Origin: Pseudomonas sp. Q2-TVG4-2
GTDB taxonomy: Bacteria; Pseudomonadota; Gammaproteobacteria; Pseudomonadales; Pseudomonadaceae
Direction of reading: 5' to 3'
NCBI RefSeq assembly: GCF_013620795.1
Contig: NZ_LGLW01000008.1
Span: 124,001 to 188,000 of the forward strand
DNA length: 64,000 nt
Positions 27,987-35,894 of this stretch are shown piece by piece. Position 1 is the first letter of the stretch. Each line of letters starts with the position of its first letter. A program made the position numbers and the translations under genes. A model generated the notes under the pieces. That model saw nothing but the letters and a program-made list of their open reading frames with translations, did no database searches and was not told the origin of the DNA.

Positions 27987-29378
27987 TTACCGATTCAAAG
28001 GGCTGGGATTGACCTTGTGAATGGGTGCTCGAGCGATCGCATCTTTGGCCAACACATCGACCTGACGCATGAGCGCGCGCGCGTCCCAGTCCGTGGGCCA
28101 TCCCTGCCACAACCGTAACTGCCCTTGCACGACCACTGCCTGGATCTGGTCGCGGTTGACGAGGCGAACCAACTCCCACGACAGATCCCATGAAGGCAGC
28201 AATTCGGGTACAGCAAGATCAACCAGCAAGAAGTCCGCTGACAGACCAGTTGCGATGCGTCCGGTCACTTCGCCGAGACCGAGTACCTTGGCACCGCCTT
28301 GCGTGCCCGCATCCAGCCAGACTTGACCAGAGCCGCAAACCGAATCCCCGACAGCAAGGCCATGGGCGAAGCGCTGCGCTGCTTCGGAGTAATCAAGCAA
28401 GCGGAATCCATCACTGCGCGTCCCGTCTGTGCCAAGCCCTAACGGCACCCCTAGGCTGTGCATCATCAGGGCCTGCGCGACAGCGTTGCCCTTCCATGCA
28501 CTGGCTACAGGGTTGTAGCTGACCGCTGCGCCGCTATCCCTCAGCAGGGACAGCTCAGAAGGCGTAAGCAGCGTGGCATGAGCCAACAAAGCCCTCGGGC
28601 CTAAAGCGCCGGCTCTATGCAGATGCTCCAACGGACGCAAGCCAAAGCGTTCGAGGGACCGTTCCACTGCAACCAGGTGCTCATTGACATGACTTTGAAA
28701 CACGCGCCCAGCTTCGGCGCATAACCCATACACACTTCTCAACATGCCATCCGTAGCAATTTCAGGGATCGGGACTGCCAGTGATGGAATGATTAGCGGG
28801 TCGCTGTCCCATGCAGATAGATGCCGTTCGGCATCGGCAAGAACGGGACCGGAGTCAAGGACGCCCTCGCCGTGACGGTCACTGCAAACTCTTGCCAGGA
28901 CGCAACGGATGCCCGTTTCCTTCGCAGCCTTGGCGATGGCATCCAGCCCCTCCTGCGCGCGTGTTCCTGCATCGCAAACTGTTGTGAAGCCTCCGCGCAG
29001 AGCCTCGAGGGTAGCCAGCTTGGACGTGAGGTAGAGCAGCTCAGCGTTCAGGCTGCTTTCCAGCGGCACCCAGATGCGCCTGAAGATTTCGGAAGGCTCC
29101 CCGAAGACAAGTCCTTTACCGAAGCTCTGGCTTAAGTGGTGATGCGTATCGACAAACCCAGGCATCAGCAACTGACTTTGCAGCCGCAGTACCGGTAACT
29201 CCGGATAACGGTGCTGAAGAATTTGCAGGGGGCCCACGTCTGCAAAACACCCGTCCGTTACTAACACTGCGTGATTTTGGCGGGGCCCCTCAGGCAGCAA
29301 TAGCCACTCCGGCGCGAGCAATTGATTGGGAGCCATTAGTTGCTCCTGGTTCGGTAGATGTTCTTTCGCCGGGTTCAT
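27987..29378 (-). CDS. Amidohydrolase / deaminase of the guanine-deaminase-like superfamily
   Basis: 463-residue metal-dependent hydrolase. H79-x-H81 in GFVDTHHHLSQS, SHVNEH, LAHATLL and LGTDGTRSD supply the usual mononuclear metal ligands of cytosine/guanine/SAH deaminase and chlorohydrolase relatives. The ATG at 29378 is chosen because AAGGA lies 5 bases before it; the frame is open upstream but has no ribosome site. Neighbours are an NCS2 nucleobase permease and a TSUP transporter, suggesting an N-heterocycle as substrate; the exact one is unknown. Confidence 0.85.
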   Translation of the reverse strand: MNPAKEHLPNQEQLMAPNQLLAPEWLLLPEGPRQNHAVLVTDGCFADVGPLQILQHRYPELPVLRLQSQLLMPGFVDTHHHLSQSFGKGLVFGEPSEIFRRIWVPLESSLNAELLYLTSKLATLEALRGGFTTVCDAGTRAQEGLDAIAKAAKETGIRCVLARVCSDRHGEGVLDSGPVLADAERHLSAWDSDPLIIPSLAVPIPEIATDGMLRSVYGLCAEAGRVFQSHVNEHLVAVERSLERFGLRPLEHLHRAGALGPRALLAHATLLTPSELSLLRDSGAAVSYNPVASAWKGNAVAQALMMHSLGVPLGLGTDGTRSDGFRLLDYSEAAQRFAHGLAVGDSVCGSGQVWLDAGTQGGAKVLGLGEVTGRIATGLSADFLLVDLAVPELLPSWDLSWELVRLVNRDQIQAVVVQGQLRLWQGWPTDWDARALMRQVDVLAKDAIARAPIHKVNPSPLNR

Positions 29379-29522
29379 ATCAGTCCTTAAAAATTGCGCG
29401 GTTGCGTGTTGCTTGGTGAAGTTCTTGTCGCGAATAGCGCGGCGTACCACCTAAGTGTTGAGCGAGCGGGGCTACAGCCTTAGCTTCAGGAGCGGCTAGC
29501 TCGGATGCCGAGACAGGCGGGA

Positions 29523-30917
29523 CTATTCCGAAACGGAAGGCTTATTAGGTTCAGCGGGGGCCATCGCTACATCTGCCTCAACTGTTTCAGCTGGAGAGGA
29601 GCTGCTGCCCAGATGGTGGAAAAGAATGTTCACGAGCACGGCCGTCAAGGTTCCCATGGCCAAACCATTGCCTAGGACAACCTGAAAGTGGGCGGGAAAC
29701 GCGCTGTAAAAGCCAGGCACTACGATTGGTATCAGGCCCATCGCCAACGCTGATGCAAGCGTGAACAAGTTACCGTTGGTGTTGAAATCAACCCTGCGAA
29801 GGATGTTGATCCCCATCACCCCGATAATGGCGAAGACGATTACGGCCGTGCCGGCAACCACCGCGTTGGGGACTGCGTAGGCCAGCCTGGCGAGCGGTAC
29901 GAAAAGAGCCATCACCGTGAGCATGCATCCTGCCATGATCGTGACATAGCGAGAGCGGGCACCTGTAGCGCGAATGATTCCGATGTTTTCGCCGCTTGTA
30001 ATGATTAGCGAAGTGCCAAAACAACCGCCGAATACGGACCCCAACGCGTCGGCGCGAATATTCTTCGGTACGATTGAGTGGTGGTCTCCCTTTCGGCCAA
30101 CGATCTCAGCGGTGGCCATGGTCTGACCAGTCGCTTCGGTCATCGAAACCACGCTAAAGATGATCAACGGAAGCGAAGCGAAAAAATCAAACTTAGGCAT
30201 GCCGAACGGAAAAGGCTCGGGCAGCGCAAACATGGCCCCGTTCATCACGTTTTCAACCGCCATATTTCCGGTCGCCACCGCAACCGCGGCACCTGCAAGC
30301 AAACCGAGCATGACCGCAATGCGCTGCCACATACCTGTAAAGACGCGCGCAAATACCACGGTAAATCCGATAGTCACCAGCGCTAAGGCGACACTCGTCA
30401 TGCTGGCAAAGTCCGGCGAGCCCGGCCGGCCCGTGATAAGGCTGCCGAAGATGCGGATCAGATTCACAGCCACCAGCAATAGCATGGTGCCGATCACGAT
30501 AGGCGGGAAGAACCTCAGAGCTCTGGTAAAAAAAGGCAGCGCCAGGAAATAAAACAACCCCGTCATGATGACGGCACCAGTGGCGGTTTGTAGATCGGTG
30601 ACCTCGGCAATACCCAGAAAAATCACCAACGGTGCCCCGCCTGGCACCTGTACGAAGGGAAGCCGGGCCCCGAAGCCGGCCACACCGGTGGATTGGAGGA
30701 TGGTGCCTAGGCCACAGGCTAAGAAAATGGCGCTCATAAGACTGATGGTTACATCATCAGAAAGCCCCAACGTGTGACCAATTAAAAAAGCCGCCGTGAT
30801 TGGGGCCGCCGCCATAACCAAAACGTGTTGCAGGCCGAAGATGATGAGGGTCCGTAAAGGTAGCCTCTCATCAACTGGCTCTAAGCTTTTTTCGAAAGGC
30901 GTCTGGGTCGTTCTCAT
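29523..30917 (-). CDS. Nucleobase:cation symporter, NCS2 family
   Basis: 464-residue inner-membrane permease for xanthine, uracil or a similar heterocycle. NCS2 landmarks: the EAT triad in SMTEATGQTMATAEIVGRKGD and the signature ENIGIIRATGARSR (the family consensus is [QEP]-N-x-G-x4-T). It is divergent from the LysR gene at 31071 and precedes the amidohydrolase, forming a candidate uptake-and-deamination operon. Confidence 0.88.
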   Translation of the reverse strand: MRTTQTPFEKSLEPVDERLPLRTLIIFGLQHVLVMAAAPITAAFLIGHTLGLSDDVTISLMSAIFLACGLGTILQSTGVAGFGARLPFVQVPGGAPLVIFLGIAEVTDLQTATGAVIMTGLFYFLALPFFTRALRFFPPIVIGTMLLLVAVNLIRIFGSLITGRPGSPDFASMTSVALALVTIGFTVVFARVFTGMWQRIAVMLGLLAGAAVAVATGNMAVENVMNGAMFALPEPFPFGMPKFDFFASLPLIIFSVVSMTEATGQTMATAEIVGRKGDHHSIVPKNIRADALGSVFGGCFGTSLIITSGENIGIIRATGARSRYVTIMAGCMLTVMALFVPLARLAYAVPNAVVAGTAVIVFAIIGVMGINILRRVDFNTNGNLFTLASALAMGLIPIVVPGFYSAFPAHFQVVLGNGLAMGTLTAVLVNILFHHLGSSSSPAETVEADVAMAPAEPNKPSVSE

Positions 30918-31033
30918 AGCAGCTGTCCTTTTATTTTTGTGTTCGGGAGCTCACTGAAGGCGGCGTAGCCACCCTATGAGCAAACCCTAGTAGCCTCGAC
31001 TGTTCTGGTCTATAACAATATTTCGGCTGCTTT

Positions 31034-31050
31034 GTTGCCATTTTGGCAAC
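31034..31050. promoter_or_regulatory. Candidate LysR operator in the permease/LysR divergent region
   Basis: Perfect dyad GTTGCC-ATTTT-GGCAAC ending 20 bases before the LysR start codon. Its position suits autoregulation and control of the divergent permease operon. Confidence 0.55.
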
Positions 31051-31070
31051 GGTCATAAAAGGTCAGGACA

Positions 31071-31982
31071 ATGAATCTATTGATGCCAGGACTTCGTTAT
31101 TTCGAAGAGGTGGTGCGTCAGGGATCGCTACGTAAAGCCGAGGAGCGGCTGCACGTGGCAGCCTCGGCCATCAATCGCCAGATCTTGAAATTGGAGGATG
31201 AGCTCGGAGTGCCGTTGTTTGAACGACTCCCGCGTGGCCTGAGACTGTCACCGGCTGGCGAGCTGTTACTTCAACAAGTACGACAATGGCAGCGAGATGA
31301 GCGGCGACTTTTGGAGCATCTCGGGGAGATCAAGGGCGCCGGGTGTGCCGAAGTTAGGATCGCTACAGTGGAGTCGTTGACTGACCAGGTACTGCCCGAC
31401 ATCCTTTTTAGGTTTCATGAGCGCTTCCCGCGTGTGCGCTCGATACTTACCACGGGGATGACAGAAACCATTATGGAGCAGGTGCTGATAGGCGACGCCG
31501 ACATCGGCATTTGCATCAACCCACCACTAACCCGCAGGATCCGGTTTATCGAACAAGTCGAGCTAGAGTTCGGTGCGGTCATGGCGCCCACCCATCCATT
31601 GGCTGAAAAGCAGACTGTTTGGTTACGCGATTTCAGTTCATATCCCACGATCCTGCCGGGAACCGAGATGTTTCATGGCTCGACACTCGAACATGTGTTG
31701 GCGCGTTCAGATGTCGACCTTACCTCTTTATCCGCATGCAACCGGATCCTGACCATCAAGTCCCTGGTTCGGTCAGGGCTGGGTGTGGCCTTTCTCAATC
31801 GGCTGGATATCGCTCGAGAGCTTGCTCGGGAAGAGCTAGTGTTCAAACCGCTCGCCGATCGTCATATTGCGAAGGCTCAGTTGACACTGTGCAGCCATGC
31901 CGAGCGCGAAATGCCTTTGGCCGTGACTGTATTGATAGAGCAGCTGCGAGAAGCAATGCTTTCTATCGAACCGGCTCCATAA
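31071..31982 (+). CDS. LysR-family regulator of the permease/amidohydrolase operon
   Basis: 303-residue LysR protein with an N-terminal winged helix-turn-helix (LRKAEERLHVAASAINRQIL, about 20-39) and an effector domain. The N-terminal sequence MNLLMPGLRYFEEVVRQGSL is less usual than the MDLRQL type. Divergent from the NCS2 permease with a perfect dyad between; likely responds to the transported heterocycle. Confidence 0.87.
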   Translation: MNLLMPGLRYFEEVVRQGSLRKAEERLHVAASAINRQILKLEDELGVPLFERLPRGLRLSPAGELLLQQVRQWQRDERRLLEHLGEIKGAGCAEVRIATVESLTDQVLPDILFRFHERFPRVRSILTTGMTETIMEQVLIGDADIGICINPPLTRRIRFIEQVELEFGAVMAPTHPLAEKQTVWLRDFSSYPTILPGTEMFHGSTLEHVLARSDVDLTSLSACNRILTIKSLVRSGLGVAFLNRLDIARELAREELVFKPLADRHIAKAQLTLCSHAEREMPLAVTVLIEQLREAMLSIEPAP

Positions 31983-32320
31983 AGGTCATATCAACCAGAT
32001 TGACGCTTCGGTAGAGGACGCTTCGGTAGAAAAATGGCGCTTCAACGAACGAGCGGAACACCGCGATGCGCCCCCGTCGAAATTCGTAACCATCAAGGAA
32101 TCGCTCCGCGCCCACGCATGGCTGCTGGGCGACGCGGGCGATTACAGCGGTCAGCCCGCTGAACGGGTTTGCGCGCAGAGGCCGGTGTGTGCTTCCGGTA
32201 GGGTACCGCGCCGCGGCGCCAGTACCGCCCTCCTCCCGCCGCGTCCAGCAGACCGCTGTAGCGGCTTGATCCTAGTATTAGGACGCGGACGGCAGCCAAA
32301 GCCGGCTGCCGTTGGTTCGA
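31983..32320. other. 338-base gap with a tandem 15-base repeat and a terminator-like hairpin
   Basis: No gene supported. Two tandem copies of GACGCTTCGGTAGA(G/A) lie at 32002-32031. At 32289-32312 a perfect 9-base stem ACGGCAGCC / GGCTGCCGT sits 9 bases beyond the hpd stop and may terminate hpd, though no T run follows. Confidence 0.5.
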
Positions 32321-33400
32321 TCACTCAGCGGTGCTTAACACGCCACGCTTGATCTGGTCGCGCTCAATGGATTCGAATAGCGCCTTGAAGTTGCCTTCGC
32401 CGAAACCACTATCCCCTTTGCGCTGGATGAACTCGAAGAACACCGGGCCCAGCAGCGTGCCGGAGAAGATCTGCAGCAGCAGGCGCTGCTCGCCGTCTTC
32501 AGACGCACCATCGAGCAGGATGCCGCGAGACTTGAGCTCTTCGACCGGCTCGCCGTGGTTGGGCAGTCGCCCTTCCAGCATCTCGTAATAAGTTTCCGGC
32601 GGTGCGGTCATGAACACCGTGCCGCTGGCCTTCAGCTTGTCCCAGGTCTCGATCAGGTTATCGGTGAGGAACGCGACATGCTGGATGCCCTCGCCGTTGA
32701 ACTGCATGAGGAATTCTTCGATCTGCCCGGCGCCCTTCGATGATTCTTCGTTGAGCGGGATGCGAATCATGCCGTCCGGCGCGGTCATGGCCTTGGACGT
32801 CAGGCCGGTATATTCACCCTTGATATCGAAGTAACGAATCTCGCGGAAGTTGAACAGCTTCTCGTAGAAATCTGCCCAATAGGCCATGCGGCCGCGGTAC
32901 ACGTTATGTGTCAGGTGGTCGATGATCTTCAGTCCGGCACCGACCGGATGGCGATCAACGCCGTCCAGGAAGACGAAGTCGATGTCGTAGATCGAGCTGC
33001 CCTCGCCGAAACGATCGATCAGGTAAAGCGGCGCACCACCGATGCCCTTGATCGCAGGCAGGCGCAACTCCATAGGCCCAGTAGGCAGTTCCATGGCCTG
33101 TGCACCCAGCTCCAGCGCCCGAGCGTAGGCTTTTTGCGCATCCTTCACACGGAACGCCATGCCACACACCGACGGGCCATGCTCGGCTGCGAAATAGGCG
33201 GGGATTCCAGTGGTTTCGCGATTGACGATGGCGTTGATTTCGCCCTGACGGTAGAGCGCAACATCCTTGGAGCGGTGGTTAGCGACATGGGAGAAACCCA
33301 TGCTTTCCAGAACAGGTTCGATGACGTTGGGCGTTGGCGAGGCGAATTCGATAAATTCGAAGCCCATGAGGCCCATGGGATTTTCAAATAGGTCGGCCAT
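32321..33400 (-). CDS. hpd: 4-hydroxyphenylpyruvate dioxygenase
   Basis: Turns 4-hydroxyphenylpyruvate into homogentisate, feeding HmgA and FahA. 359 residues; the iron ligands H162 (DHLTHNV), H241 (IQHVAFL) and E323 ([10 protein letters not shown]) match those of the Pseudomonas fluorescens enzyme within one position. N-terminal [10 protein letters not shown] and the two vicinal-oxygen-chelate modules are intact. A HmgR-like palindrome lies about 340 bases upstream. Confidence 0.97.
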   Translation of the reverse strand: MADLFENPMGLMGFEFIEFASPTPNVIEPVLESMGFSHVANHRSKDVALYRQGEINAIVNRETTGIPAYFAAEHGPSVCGMAFRVKDAQKAYARALELGAQAMELPTGPMELRLPAIKGIGGAPLYLIDRFGEGSSIYDIDFVFLDGVDRHPVGAGLKIIDHLTHNVYRGRMAYWADFYEKLFNFREIRYFDIKGEYTGLTSKAMTAPDGMIRIPLNEESSKGAGQIEEFLMQFNGEGIQHVAFLTDNLIETWDKLKASGTVFMTAPPETYYEMLEGRLPNHGEPVEELKSRGILLDGASEDGEQRLLLQIFSGTLLGPVFFEFIQRKGDSGFGEGNFKALFESIERDQIKRGVLSTAE

Positions 33401-33945
33401 GATTGGCTCCTTGACTGGCTGTGCGTGAGAAAGGGATGACGTGCGAAGCGTCAGCCCGGCGGTGCACAGGAAATTCCACGGACGCTGCGACCGAGGTGAT
33501 CGCCAAGAATCAGTCGAAAGCCGAAAGTTTTCATCTCAGCAGCTCGCCAGTACGCCGAGCGAGCGCAGCGCGAAGCCGCTCGTCCGTACCGGGCAAGGGT
33601 ATTTACCGGGCTCGTCCGGTCGGCCGGCTGCTCGTTCGTCGAGGCGATCCGAGTCGAACGGGTGATAGCTGGATGGATCCATATTTGGTGCCACGCCTGA
33701 TGCAAGGTCGCGCTTCGTCTTCGGAGCGCTCTATTATTTTGCGTAACTGAATTACGTTTAGCGAAATCTGCGGGAGCCTTGCTCGACTGTCAAGCCCTTA
33801 TCGGCCAGCACCGAGGCCGAGCCACCCGTCACCGAGCGCCGCTCGTCCCTCACTCAGAACGAATCCTCCCAGCAAGGTGCCGAATCTATGCACCACGAGG
33901 GAGCCATAACCCTGACATTTCGACATTAAGCTCAAGGAAATCATC
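33401..33945. other. 545-base non-coding region upstream of hpd
   Basis: Divergent region between hpd and the small membrane protein. Open frames on both strands here are short, lack ribosome sites and show no protein features. Contains the HmgR-like site at 33739-33759 and GC-rich inverted repeats; the promoter of hpd should lie here, giving a long leader. Confidence 0.5.
33739..33759. promoter_or_regulatory. Second HmgR-like operator, upstream of hpd
   Basis: TTGCGTAA-CTGAA-TTACGTTT: the left arm is identical to the hmgA operator (8 of 8) and the right arm keeps TTACG with the same 5-base spacing. It suggests HmgR also represses hpd, though it lies some 340 bases from the hpd start. Confidence 0.65.
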
Positions 33946-34317
33946 ATGAACCGACTTTTCAACAAGACCGCTCCCCAGAACGTGCACGGCTGGGAACGTA
34001 CCGCTTCCGTTGCCGGCGGGTTGATGCTGTTGGGCCGGGGCCTGCGTCGCGGTGGCGTGAGCGGTCTTATGCAATTGGCCATGGGCGGCATGGCCTTGGC
34101 GCGGGGTATCAGCGGACGCTGCGAGGCCAAGCGAATTCTCACCGAAACGGACCAGCCGCAGCCCGATCAGGATCTGGCAAAGAAGCAGCGCTATAGTCAT
34201 ATGCCTCTCGACTCGGAAGTGCACAGCCCCGACTTCGCGAAACCAGAAGTCTCCCTTCCCGATACCACCCCGATGGGGCACGAAACGCACCCGGGCGAGC
34301 CGCGCCGCAACGCTTGA
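33946..34317 (+). CDS. Small membrane protein, DUF2892-like
   Basis: 123 residues. The first 65 hold two hydrophobic, glycine-rich segments (WERTASVAGGLMLLGRGLRR and SGLMQLAMGGMALARGISG) like the DUF2892/YgaP membrane module; the rest is polar and proline-rich and may be disordered. Ribosome site AAGGA before the ATG. No function known. Confidence 0.7.
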   Translation: MNRLFNKTAPQNVHGWERTASVAGGLMLLGRGLRRGGVSGLMQLAMGGMALARGISGRCEAKRILTETDQPQPDQDLAKKQRYSHMPLDSEVHSPDFAKPEVSLPDTTPMGHETHPGEPRRNA

Positions 34318-34609
34318 AGCTGAGGCACCTGGCGAACGGTACAGATGTTTGCCTGGCGGTCCGGCGATCATCGAGACGCGTATCGCAAAATGCCGCCACA
34401 GCTGGTACGCAGCTCGATTCAGGCCAGAAAGCTGGACGGCATCCCGCTATCTCGGGATTTGTCCTCAGCTGAAACAGCCCCATCCGCTGGCAGCGCCAAT
34501 CTGGATGCACACGGCTCGTAGTGATACGGGATGAGACCGGTCCCGGTTCGCTGGAATTCAACGAACCCGTAGCCATCGGCCCAGACTTCCGCCTCGTCAT
34601 GAGCCCCGT

Positions 34610-35821
34610 TCAACTGCACGCCTGCTGCATTAGGCGATCCGCCTGCGTGGCGGCCTCGACCTGCTGTATCACTCTCTGGCGCTGCTGAAAAATGATGTCC
34701 AGCACCCGGCTGGGCTGAATTTCGATATCGTCGAAGCTGATCAACTGACCTGGCTCAACGGCTCTTTTAAGCACGGTGTTGCGCAGCAGCCCAATGGGCA
34801 CATGGTCGATTTCACTGGCAAGCTGCACTGCTTCGCCGCGAACATCAAAACCGCCGATACCCCGGCTGATCAGTTCGCCCGCCTTCATTTCGCGTTTCGC
34901 GATGGCCGCCACGCCCAGCGTGGGTTCGACGGAATTGTTCAACAGCACACCGCCACCGGCCAACACGCGGCGTACTGTCTTTCCGACCTCTAGCGAGCAC
35001 AGATGGAACGGCCGCGTCAGCAAGTAATACGGGCCGGTACCTAGCTTGAAATATTCGATCGCCGGCGCCTGGATCTCGTCGTGACGACAGACCAGGAAAA
35101 CCCCGCCAGCGGGGTAACCGTTGGGCACGACGTAGTCGACGATGGGCTGGCCAATGCCGTCGGCGATCAAGCCGAGAATATTTCCGCTGCGGTTCAGATC
35201 GGTGGACGCCAAACCCTCCAACCCGCGTCGCGATATAGTCGCGCCGAAGCCATTACCGACCACCACCTGCTCGATCTGCACCTTGGTGCCGTCGGTGAAG
35301 GACGTAGTCTGGTCGATACTGATGCCCTGCCGCTTGGCCCAGTAGGCCATGTCTTCAGGGGTTGGATTGTGATTCAGGTATCCCTTCATATTGCCGTAGA
35401 CGAGCGGCTGAAAGCCCATCTGCAGCGCATCTTCGCGCAGCGCAGCGAGGGAGCCGGGCTGATCGCCCTCGGCTTCGGTGAGCAATCCCCTGCCCGCCAG
35501 ATAGGAACCCGTGGTGACCTGCAGTTCGGCATTGACGGTGACGACCGGCAGTCCGGCTTCGAAAGCGCGCTCAATCACTTCCGTTCCGAAAAACACGTCG
35601 CCAGTGCATTCGACGATGATGTCCGAATGTGCGATGAGTTCGTCGATGGAATTGGTCAGCACGTCCGGCAATGGAAAATCGGCCAGCGCTCCGATGTGTC
35701 GACGAGTCAGGACACGGCTGATCTGCAGATCGTCATAGTGCGCCATGATCAAGCGAACGAAACAGTGCGAGATCATCCCTGTGCCTGAAACACCCACGCG
35801 TGTAACCGCTGAATCGGCCAT
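34610..35821 (-). CDS. Homoserine-dehydrogenase-like oxidoreductase with C-terminal SAF domain
   Basis: 403 residues. N-terminal Rossmann domain (VGVSGTGMISHCFVRLIM; DIIVECTGD near 70; VTVNAEL near 96) and a C-terminal SAF domain (about 305-375) that begins near AAIAKREMKAGELISRGIGG. This is the domain order of the predicted homoserine dehydrogenase/SAF family (COG4091). True role unknown; many relatives lie with sugar or glycan genes, and here a glycosyltransferase-reductase fusion lies 73 bases upstream in the same direction. I use the ATG at 35821; a GTG directly before it is possible. Confidence 0.75.
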   Translation of the reverse strand: MADSAVTRVGVSGTGMISHCFVRLIMAHYDDLQISRVLTRRHIGALADFPLPDVLTNSIDELIAHSDIIVECTGDVFFGTEVIERAFEAGLPVVTVNAELQVTTGSYLAGRGLLTEAEGDQPGSLAALREDALQMGFQPLVYGNMKGYLNHNPTPEDMAYWAKRQGISIDQTTSFTDGTKVQIEQVVVGNGFGATISRRGLEGLASTDLNRSGNILGLIADGIGQPIVDYVVPNGYPAGGVFLVCRHDEIQAPAIEYFKLGTGPYYLLTRPFHLCSLEVGKTVRRVLAGGGVLLNNSVEPTLGVAAIAKREMKAGELISRGIGGFDVRGEAVQLASEIDHVPIGLLRNTVLKRAVEPGQLISFDDIEIQPSRVLDIIFQQRQRVIQQVEAATQADRLMQQACS

Positions 35822-35894
35822 CACAGAATCCCATTCGTTTTAACGTGAAAATCAGACCGTAACATTTAGCAAAAGTTTTCCAGCTTGAACGGCC

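Noticed and set aside
33421-33750. Possible small gene in the hpd upstream region
   Set aside because: No ribosome site, Arg/Ser-rich composition, and it overlaps the HmgR-like site.
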